This document shows positions 6,141 through 11,524 of a DNA stretch of 11,524 nucleotides, in pieces (position 1 is the first letter of the stretch; each line of letters begins with the position of its first letter). The stretch is from contig JAUROO010000031.1 of the NCBI GenBank assembly GCA_030829765.1, positions 1 to 11,524 on the forward strand. The letters run 5' to 3'. Both the position numbers and the translations under genes were made by a program. This stretch comes from Miltoncostaeales bacterium (GTDB lineage Bacteria; Actinomycetota; Thermoleophilia; Miltoncostaeales; Miltoncostaeaceae). The notes below the pieces were generated by a model. It saw only the letters and a list, made by a program, of their open reading frames with translations. It made no database searches and was not told the origin of the DNA.

Positions 6141-7210
6141 GCGGTACGGCGGACGATGCGGTGATCGTGCTCGAGGACGGCATGGTGCTGCCATGCCGGG
6201 CCGCGGGCGCGCCGGGGACGGCGCTTGGCGAGATGGTGTTCACCACCGGGATGAACGGCTATCAGGAGGCGGTCACCGATCCCTCGTACCTCGGGCAGGT
6301 GCTGGCCTTCAGCGCCCCGATGATCGGGAATTACGGAACGGGCGACCGGGCACTGGAGAGCACTCGCGTGTGGCCATCCGCGGTTATTGCCACGCGCATC
6401 GGGGACAGCCCCGGGGTGGCGGGGCCGGTGGGATTCCGCTCCTGGCTGACGGCGCAGGGCGTGGTCGCGGTGGAGGACGCCGATACCCGGCGCCTCGTGC
6501 GGCACCTGCGCGACCACGGCGCCATGCGGGGCGGGGTCAGCACGGAGGTGGGGGCCGAGGAGCTCCTGGCGCGGGTCCGGGCGCATCCGGTGCTGGATGG
6601 CCGGGACCTGTCGCGGGAGGCGGCGGGCCCGCGGCGCTCCCTGGGCGACGACGGCCCGCGCATCGTGGCCGTGGACTGCGGCATGAAGGATGGGATCCTT
6701 CGCGGCCTCGCCGGGGCGGGAATGCGCGTGGAGGTGGTGCCCGCCGGCACCGGCGCCGATGAGATCCTCGCACTCGGCCCCGATGGCGTCTTCATCTCGA
6801 ACGGGCCGGGCGACCCGGCCGCGTGCGCGCCGGTGATCGACGCCCTGTCCGGGGTGCTCGGCCAGGTGCCGGTGTTCGGCATCTGCCTGGGGCACCAGCT
6901 GCTCGCCCACGCGCTGGGCCTGCGCACCGAGAAGCTGCCCTTCGGCCATCGCGGCGCCAATCACCCGGTGCAACGCGCCGAGGACGGCGTGGTGGAGATC
7001 ACCGTCCAGAACCACGGATACGCGGTGGTGGCCGACTCCCTGCCCGACGGCGTGGAGGTCACGCGCACCAGCCTGTTCGACGGCAGCGTCGAGGGGATCG
7101 CCGCCCCGGAGCTCAGGGCGGCATCGGTGCAGTACCACCCGGAGGCCCGGCCCGGCCCGCATGATGCCGCCTACCTCTTCACCGCATTCCGGGAAAGGGT
7201 GGTCGCCTGA
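6137..7210 (+). CDS. carA: Carbamoyl phosphate synthase, small (glutaminase) subunit
   Basis: Hydrolyses glutamine and delivers ammonia to CarB for carbamoyl phosphate synthesis. 357 aa, slightly short for the family. The N-terminal CarA-specific domain (about 1-150) includes GEMVFTTGMNGYQEAVTDPSY (31-51) and IGNYG (63-67). The class I glutamine amidotransferase domain follows from about 175, with SNGPGDP (221-227), the nucleophile elbow FGICLGHQLL (247-256, C250), and QYHPEARPGPHD (332-343), which supplies H334 and E336. The triad is complete. The ATG overlaps the upstream hydrolase stop (ATGA) with no clear Shine-Dalgarno. The final A of its TGA is the first base of the carB ATG, as expected for subunits made in equal amounts. 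Confidence 0.97.
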   Translation: MSGTADDAVIVLEDGMVLPCRAAGAPGTALGEMVFTTGMNGYQEAVTDPSYLGQVLAFSAPMIGNYGTGDRALESTRVWPSAVIATRIGDSPGVAGPVGFRSWLTAQGVVAVEDADTRRLVRHLRDHGAMRGGVSTEVGAEELLARVRAHPVLDGRDLSREAAGPRRSLGDDGPRIVAVDCGMKDGILRGLAGAGMRVEVVPAGTGADEILALGPDGVFISNGPGDPAACAPVIDALSGVLGQVPVFGICLGHQLLAHALGLRTEKLPFGHRGANHPVQRAEDGVVEITVQNHGYAVVADSLPDGVEVTRTSLFDGSVEGIAAPELRAASVQYHPEARPGPHDAAYLFTAFRERVVA

Positions 7211-10200
7211 TGCCGCGTCGCACGGATATCGAGACGATCATGGTGCTCGGCAGCGGGCCCATCGTCATCGGCCAGGCAGGCGAGTTCGACTACTCCGGTA
7301 CCCAGGGCTGCCGGGCGCTGCGCGACGAGGGCTATCGGATCGTGCTGGTCAACTCCAACCCCGCCACGATCATGTCCGACCCCGGGGTTGCCGACCGCAC
7401 CTATGTGGAGCCGCTCGACGTGGCGGCCGCCGAGCGCATTATCGAGGCCGAGCGGCCCGATGCGATCCTGCCGACCCTGGGCGGCCAGACAGCACTGAAC
7501 CTGGCCATCGACCTGTCCGAGGCGGGAGTCCTCGAGCGGCACGGGGTCGAGTTGATCGGCGCGGACGTGGACGTGATCCGCCGTGCCGAGGACCGCGACC
7601 TGTTCAAGGACTGCATGCGCGAGGTGGGAGTCCCGGTGCTCGAGAGCCGCATCGCCACCGATCCGGCATCCGCCCGCGCGGCAGCCGCTGCCCTTGGGTA
7701 TCCGATCATCCTCCGTCCCGCCTTCACGCTCGGCGGAGAGGGCGGAGGAGTCGCGCTGACCCCCGACGACCTCGAGCCGGTGGTCGCGAACGCCCTGGCC
7801 GCGAGCCCCATCTCGCAGGTGCTGATGGAGCGGTCGGTCACCGGATGGGACGAGATCGAGCTCGAGGTGGTGCGCGACCGCAACGACAACGCCGTCATCG
7901 TGTGCACCATCGAGAACCTCGACCCGATGGGCGTGCACACCGGGGACTCGGTGACCGTGGCCCCGGCCATGACCCTTGACGACCACGAGCAGCAGCTGCT
8001 CCGCGATGCCGCGATCCAGGTGGTGCGGGCAGTGGGCGTGGAGACCGGCGGGGCGAACGTGCAGTTCGCGCTGAACCGCGCGACCGGCGACATGGTCGTG
8101 ATCGAGATGAATCCCCGCGTGTCGCGCTCATCGGCGCTCGCCTCGAAGGCCACCGGGTTCCCCATCGCGCGCATCGCCGCACGGCTCGCGGTGGGCTACA
8201 CGCTCGATGAACTGCCGAATGACATCACCAAGGTGACGCCGGCATCGTTCGAGCCCACCTTGGACTACGTGGCCGTCAAGGTCCCCCGGTTTGCCTTCGA
8301 GAAGCTCACCGAGGCCCGCGTGCCACTGTCCACCTACATGCAGAGCGTCGGGGAGGTGCTGTCACTCGGGCGCACGTTCGGCGAGGCGCTCGGCAAGGCC
8401 CTGTCGGCGCGCGAACTCGATGCCCGGCTGGACGAGCCGGCATCGGTGGAGGAGGCGCTCGAGCGGCTGGCGAAGCCATCGTGGGACCGGTTCGACTTGA
8501 TGATGTGGGCGGCGCGCCGGGGCGCCTCCGCCGAGGACCTGCACGCTGCCACCGGCGTGCACCGGTGGTTCACGGGCGAGATCGTTGCGCTTGCCACGGC
8601 GGGCGAGGCACTGCCCGACCGCCTTGACGACATCGATCGCGACGCGATGCTGGGCGCCCGGCGCACCGGCATGACCGATCGCGACATCGCCGCGTGCACG
8701 GGGGCGACGGAGGCCGAGGTGGGACGCCGTCGCCATGCGCTCGGCGTGGTGCCGTCGTACCGGGCGGTGGACACCTGCGCGGCGGAGTTCGCCGCCGTCA
8801 CGCCGTACTACTACGGCACCTTCGGAACCGAGGGAGAGGCCACGCCGCTCGACCGGCCGTCCGTGGTGGTGCTGGGTTCCGGCCCCAACCGCATCGGGCA
8901 GGGCATCGAGTTCGACTACTGCTGCGTCCACGCCGCCCAGACGGCGCAGGAACTGGGGTATGCGGCGATCATGGTCAACTGCAACCCGGAGACGGTCTCC
9001 ACCGACCATGGCGTGAGCGACCGCCTCTACATGGAGCCGGTGACCCTCGACGCCGTGCTGGACATCTGCCGCGCGGAGAAGCCGGTGGGGGTCATCGCCC
9101 AGCTGGGCGGGCAGACGCCGCTGCGCCTGGCCGCGCCCCTGGAGGCCGCGGGCGTGCCGGTGCTGGGCACCCCGGCCGACCGCATCGACATGGCCGAGGA
9201 CCGCGGACGATTCGGGGCGCTGCTCGGCGACCTGGGGCTGAAGGCTCCGCCGTGGGCCATGGCCGAGGGCGAGGACGACCTCCTGGCAGCGGCCGTGGAG
9301 GTGGGGTACCCGGCGCTCGTGCGGCCCAGCTACGTGCTGGGCGGGCGTGCCATGGCGATCGTGTCGGGCCCCGATGAGCTTCGGGCGTGGTTGGTGCGGG
9401 AGGACCCGCGTGGCCCTGTGATGGTGGATCGCTTCCTGGCCGGCGCAACCGAGATCGACGTCGATGCCCTGTCGGATGGCTCGTCCACATGGATCGCCGG
9501 CGTGATGGAGCACGTGGAGGAGGCCGGGGTTCACTCGGGCGACTCCGCGTGCGTGCTCCCGCCCCAGGGAATCGGGCCCGACGCGGATGCGGACGTGCGT
9601 CGCCAGGCCGCGCTGCTCGCCGAGGCCATCGGGGTGCGCGGGCTGCTCAACGTGCAGTTCGCGCTGCGCGATGGCATCGCGTACGTGATCGAGGCGAACC
9701 CCCGGGCGTCGCGGACCGTGCCGTTCGTGGCGAAGGCCACCGGCGTGCCGGTGGTGCGCCATGCGGTCAGGTTGATGCTGGGCGAGCGGATTGCCGACCT
9801 CGGGCTGCCGGCGGGCGATTCCATGCGCCACGTGGCCGTGAAGGAGGCCGTCCTGCCGTTTGCCCGCTTCCCGTGGGCGGATCCGGTGCTCGGCCCCGAG
9901 ATGCGCTCGACCGGCGAGGTCATGGGCATCGGGGCCGACTTCGCCGAGGCGTTCGCCAAGGCCCAGCGCGGTGCGCGGCAGGCGCTGCCGCGCACGGGCA
10001 CCGTCTTCCTGTCGGTCCGGGACGAGGACAAGGACCGCGTGGGGGACCTGGCACGCGAGATCCACGCCGCGGGGCTGGACATCGTGGCCACCGCGGGCAC
10101 GGCGGCCGCGGTGGGTGCGGCGGGTGTTCCGGTGCGCGAGGTGAACAAGGTGTCCGATGGACCGCCGCACGTCGCCGACCTGATCCTGGGCGGCGAGGTG

Positions 10201-10389
10201 GCGATGGTCGTATGCACGCCAAGCGGTCGGGGCGACCGTGCGGATGGCGCGACCATCCGCCGCGCTGCCGTGCGCGCGGGGGTGCCGTGCATCACGACGA
10301 TCGAGGCGGCCGAGGCGGCGGCGCACAGCTTGGGCGTGGATCCGGCCGTCGTGCCACCCGTGGCGCTGCAGGACCTCACCACGGACTGA
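7210..10389 (+). CDS. carB: Carbamoyl phosphate synthase, large (ammonia-dependent) subunit
   Basis: Makes carbamoyl phosphate from bicarbonate, ammonia and two ATP; partner of CarA; product used by PyrB and by arginine synthesis. 1059 aa, normal length. It has two homologous synthetase halves. The first runs from GSGPIVIGQAGEFDYSGTQ (14-32) to EMNPRVSRSSALASKATG (about 299-316). The second runs from GSGPNRIGQGIEFDY (about 556-570) to EANPRASRTVPFVAKATG (about 828-845). The oligomerisation domain lies between (about 400-550). The C-terminal allosteric MGS-like domain starts near residue 930 (TVFLSVRDEDK) and contains TAGTAAAV and VNKVSDGPPHVADLI. The start is ATG in TGATG overlap with carA, preceded by GGGAAAGGG. 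The last four codons and stop lie inside a 34-bp palindrome. Confidence 0.98.
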   Translation: MPRRTDIETIMVLGSGPIVIGQAGEFDYSGTQGCRALRDEGYRIVLVNSNPATIMSDPGVADRTYVEPLDVAAAERIIEAERPDAILPTLGGQTALNLAIDLSEAGVLERHGVELIGADVDVIRRAEDRDLFKDCMREVGVPVLESRIATDPASARAAAAALGYPIILRPAFTLGGEGGGVALTPDDLEPVVANALAASPISQVLMERSVTGWDEIELEVVRDRNDNAVIVCTIENLDPMGVHTGDSVTVAPAMTLDDHEQQLLRDAAIQVVRAVGVETGGANVQFALNRATGDMVVIEMNPRVSRSSALASKATGFPIARIAARLAVGYTLDELPNDITKVTPASFEPTLDYVAVKVPRFAFEKLTEARVPLSTYMQSVGEVLSLGRTFGEALGKALSARELDARLDEPASVEEALERLAKPSWDRFDLMMWAARRGASAEDLHAATGVHRWFTGEIVALATAGEALPDRLDDIDRDAMLGARRTGMTDRDIAACTGATEAEVGRRRHALGVVPSYRAVDTCAAEFAAVTPYYYGTFGTEGEATPLDRPSVVVLGSGPNRIGQGIEFDYCCVHAAQTAQELGYAAIMVNCNPETVSTDHGVSDRLYMEPVTLDAVLDICRAEKPVGVIAQLGGQTPLRLAAPLEAAGVPVLGTPADRIDMAEDRGRFGALLGDLGLKAPPWAMAEGEDDLLAAAVEVGYPALVRPSYVLGGRAMAIVSGPDELRAWLVREDPRGPVMVDRFLAGATEIDVDALSDGSSTWIAGVMEHVEEAGVHSGDSACVLPPQGIGPDADADVRRQAALLAEAIGVRGLLNVQFALRDGIAYVIEANPRASRTVPFVAKATGVPVVRHAVRLMLGERIADLGLPAGDSMRHVAVKEAVLPFARFPWADPVLGPEMRSTGEVMGIGADFAEAFAKAQRGARQALPRTGTVFLSVRDEDKDRVGDLAREIHAAGLDIVATAGTAAAVGAAGVPVREVNKVSDGPPHVADLILGGEVAMVVCTPSGRGDRADGATIRRAAVRAGVPCITTIEAAEAAAHSLGVDPAVVPPVALQDLTTD

Positions 10390-10410
10390 CACCGGTGTCA
10401 GTCCGTGGTG
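10377..10410 (+). terminator. Perfect 34-bp palindrome at the carB stop, likely terminator hairpin
   Basis: The half-site CACCACGGACTGACACC (10377-10393) is followed immediately by its exact reverse complement (10394-10410). As RNA this gives about 15 bp around a CCGG tetraloop. It contains the last four carB codons and the TGA. No U-tract follows, which is common for hairpin terminators in GC-rich actinobacteria, so an end-of-operon terminator is the likeliest role. As DNA the perfect dyad could instead be an operator 10 bp upstream of the mihF -35. Confidence 0.62.
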
Positions 10411-10419
10411 CGGGCACGG

Positions 10420-10448
10420 TTGGCACGGCCCGGTGCGCGGGGTACAGT
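10420..10448 (+). promoter_or_regulatory. mihF promoter, TTGGCA - 17 bp - TACAGT
   Basis: TTGGCA (10420-10425) and TACAGT (10443-10448) are separated by exactly 17 bp, 5/6 and 4/6 matches to the housekeeping sigma consensus. The -10 ends 7 nt before the ATG at 10456, so the message is probably leaderless or nearly so. No Shine-Dalgarno lies in that gap (CGCCGCG). This is the best-formed promoter in the window. Confidence 0.65.
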
Positions 10449-10455
10449 CGCCGCG

Positions 10456-10788
10456 ATGGCGAGCACCTCAAAGGCCGGGCAGACGCCCCAGCGATCTCTC
10501 GACCAGAGGATGGACGCCCTCCGCCGGGCAAACGAGATCCGCTCGTTGAGGGCCCAGTTGAAGAAAGACCTCAAGTCCGGCGCCCTCTCCGTGGATGAGG
10601 TGATCGAGTCGCCGCCGGAATACGTACTGACCGCCAAGGTGTTCGACATGATCGTGGCGGCGCCGAAGTACGGGAAGGTCAAGGCCACCCGCCTGCTCAA
10701 CCAGTGCCGCATCTCCCAGGGCAAGACCCTCGGGGGCCTGTCGGAGCGGCAGCGGGGCGAGCTGGTCGAACTGCTGCGCCTCCGGTAG
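10456..10788 (+). CDS. mihF: Actinobacterial integration host factor (mIHF)
   Basis: Small nucleoid-associated, DNA-bending protein specific to actinobacteria; unrelated to proteobacterial IHF alpha/beta. 110 aa, close to the length of the mature mycobacterial form. The N-terminal helix region is charged (SLDQRMDALRRANEIRSLRAQLKKDLKSG, 14-42, split here by function only). It is followed by the diagnostic SPPEYVLTAKVFDMIVAAP (52-70), the helix-two-turn-helix turn KYGKVKATRLLNQC (71-84) and the ending GGLSERQRGELVELL. I chose the ATG at 10456 because a promoter with 17-bp spacing ends 7 nt before it; an upstream GTG at 10405 would start inside the carB-end palindrome. It is followed by gmk after 14 nt, a pairing typical of actinobacteria. 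Confidence 0.94.
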   Translation: MASTSKAGQTPQRSLDQRMDALRRANEIRSLRAQLKKDLKSGALSVDEVIESPPEYVLTAKVFDMIVAAPKYGKVKATRLLNQCRISQGKTLGGLSERQRGELVELLRLR

Positions 10789-10802
10789 CCCGCCGTACCC
10801 GC

Positions 10803-11348
10803 GTGTTCGTGGTGTCGGGACCCTCCGGCGCCGGCAAGGGGACCCTCATCCGGGGCGCGCTGTCGCGCACGCCCGACATGGCCGTCGCGGTCTCGGCCAC
10901 CACACGGGCCCGGCGCCCCGGCGAGGCCGATGGGCGCGAATACCACTTCATGAGCCGTGCGGAGTTCGCGCGCCTCGTGGAGGCCGGCGCCTTCCTCGAA
11001 CACGCCGAGTTCGCCGGTAACCGGTACGGCACGCTCAGCAGCGAGCTCGACCGGATCATGGAGACGGGTCGCTCGGTCATCCTCGAGATCGAGTTGCAGG
11101 GCGCCCGCAACGTCCGCCGGGTCCGCCCCGATTGCGTGTCGGTGTTCATCGAACCGCCGTCCCTCGACGAGCTTGCGCGCCGGCTGCGCGCCCGTGCCAC
11201 CGACGCCGAGGAGGAGATCGCCGCCCGCCTCGAGGTCGCCCGCACCGAGATGGCCGCCCGGGACGAGTTCGACCATCTCATCCTCAACGACCGGGCGGAC
11301 CGGGCCACCGCGGCCCTCGTCTCGATCATCGAGGCCGAGACCGCCTGA
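10803..11348 (+). CDS. gmk: Guanylate kinase
   Basis: Phosphorylates GMP (and dGMP) to the diphosphate using ATP; essential for GTP supply and for recycling guanine nucleotides. With a GTG start at 10803 it is 181 aa. The P-loop is SGPSGAGKGTL (5-15). The GMP-binding motif is SATTRARRPGEADGREYHF. FAGNRYGTL, LEIELQGARNVR, the lid RLRARATDAEEEIAARL and a C-terminal LILND follow, all in family order. The start is uncertain: no Shine-Dalgarno is visible, GTG also occurs at 10809 and 10812, and an ATG at 10704 would overlap mihF by 85 bases with a non-family leader. The 10803 start gives the usual short strand directly before the P-loop. It lies 14 nt after mihF, so it is probably co-transcribed and translated by reinitiation. 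Confidence 0.93.
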   Translation: MFVVSGPSGAGKGTLIRGALSRTPDMAVAVSATTRARRPGEADGREYHFMSRAEFARLVEAGAFLEHAEFAGNRYGTLSSELDRIMETGRSVILEIELQGARNVRRVRPDCVSVFIEPPSLDELARRLRARATDAEEEIAARLEVARTEMAARDEFDHLILNDRADRATAALVSIIEAETA

Positions 11349-11359
11349 CCCGCCGCGAA

Positions 11360-11380
11360 GGGGCTACGGCGCGCAGCCCC
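11360..11380 (+). terminator. Possible terminator hairpin after gmk
   Basis: GGGGCU (11360-11365) pairs with AGCCCC (11375-11380) across a 9-nt loop, 11 nt after the gmk stop. There is no U-tract. In this lineage gmk is often followed closely by rpoZ or coaBC, but no start of either is visible here, so an end of transcription or a leader for the next gene are both possible. Confidence 0.35.
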
Positions 11381-11439
11381 CGGGCTGGGCCTTACCCCTG
11401 GCGATAACCACAGCAGTGCGGCTGGACCCGGTGTATCGG

Positions 11440-11524
11440 TTGGCGACAACTCTCAGGCGCCGCCGCGTGCGAACGGGCTCCGCCCGTGCGCTCACGCGGA
11501 TGGCCCGCCTGCGGTAGTCGCCAA
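11440..11524. other. Nested inverted repeats at the right edge (structured element, role unknown)
   Basis: Four stems nest around one centre. They are 11440-11447 with 11517-11524 (TTGGCGAC, 8 bp), 11454-11459 with 11506-11511 (CAGGCG, 6 bp), 11464-11469 with 11493-11498 (CGCGTG, 6 bp), and 11473-11478 with 11482-11487 (ACGGGC, 6 bp, loop TCC). That makes 26 pairs in 85 nt with small internal loops, and the outer stem ends exactly at the window edge. I see no convincing coding sequence from 11349 to 11524. It could be a structured RNA, a leader of the next gene or a small repeat element. I do not recognise a known RNA family. Confidence 0.35.

Noticed and set aside
8362..10392. A 676-codon open frame on the minus strand
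   Set aside because: Antisense shadow of carB, whose sense-strand motifs are unambiguous; no recognisable domain in the antisense product.
10405..10455. GTG start at 10405 for mihF
   Set aside because: It lies inside the carB-end palindrome and upstream of a good promoter; the extension has no family similarity.
10704..10802. ATG start at 10704 for gmk
   Set aside because: It overlaps mihF by 85 bases and the added residues are a frame shadow; Gmk proteins start just before the P-loop strand.
11446..11460. AACTCTCAGGC motif resembling the 3' part of a glycine riboswitch aptamer
   Set aside because: The rest of the aptamer (a GGAGAG-type 5' strand and the CCGAAG-type core) is missing upstream, so the match is probably chance.

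Overview
This is a GC-rich window with long overlapping reading frames and third positions dominated by G and C. It looks like a chromosomal housekeeping region of an actinobacterium. The strongest lineage clue is a gene for the actinobacterial integration host factor (mihF) directly before gmk and behind a pyrimidine operon. The exact class cannot be fixed from the sequence; a deep-branching lineage such as Thermoleophilia is a guess.

Layout. (1) 1-1059, + strand: the 3' part of a c-di-GMP signalling protein with a degenerate GGDEF remnant followed by an EAL domain that keeps its catalytic residues. (2) 1205-1630, - strand: a small unrecognised gene of 102 aa, and upstream of it a tRNA-Arg(CCG). 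(3) 1710-2726, + strand: ribonuclease Z, divergent from the tRNA across a 79-bp promoter region. (4) 2720-10389, + strand: a compressed pyrimidine operon pyrR-pyrB-pyrC-(isochorismatase-like hydrolase)-carA-carB, in which every junction overlaps by 1 or 4 bases. (5) 10377-10410: a perfect 34-bp palindrome across the carB stop codon, likely the operon's terminator hairpin. (6) 10456-11348: mihF with a well-formed promoter, then gmk. (7) 11349-11524: no gene; a possible terminator hairpin after gmk, then nested inverted repeats that run to the window edge.

How it works together. CarA/CarB make carbamoyl phosphate, PyrB makes carbamoyl aspartate and PyrC closes the ring to dihydroorotate. PyrR is expected to repress the whole chain by binding an RNA hairpin just before its own start codon. 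That hairpin matches the PyrR binding-loop consensus, and its lower stem holds the pyrR Shine-Dalgarno sequence, which points to translational control. The 5' strand of the lower stem includes the last codons and stop of rnz. The later de novo genes (pyrD, pyrF, pyrE) are not between carB and mihF and must lie elsewhere. Several genes (rnz, the small minus-strand gene, mihF) have a -10-like hexamer only 6-7 nt before the start codon, the geometry of leaderless mRNAs.

Most of the window is ordinary core metabolism. The parts worth a second look are the pyrR leader, the hydrolase inside the pyr operon, the carB-end palindrome and the structured sequence at the right edge. I see no mobile element, CRISPR array, phage gene or obvious foreign island.
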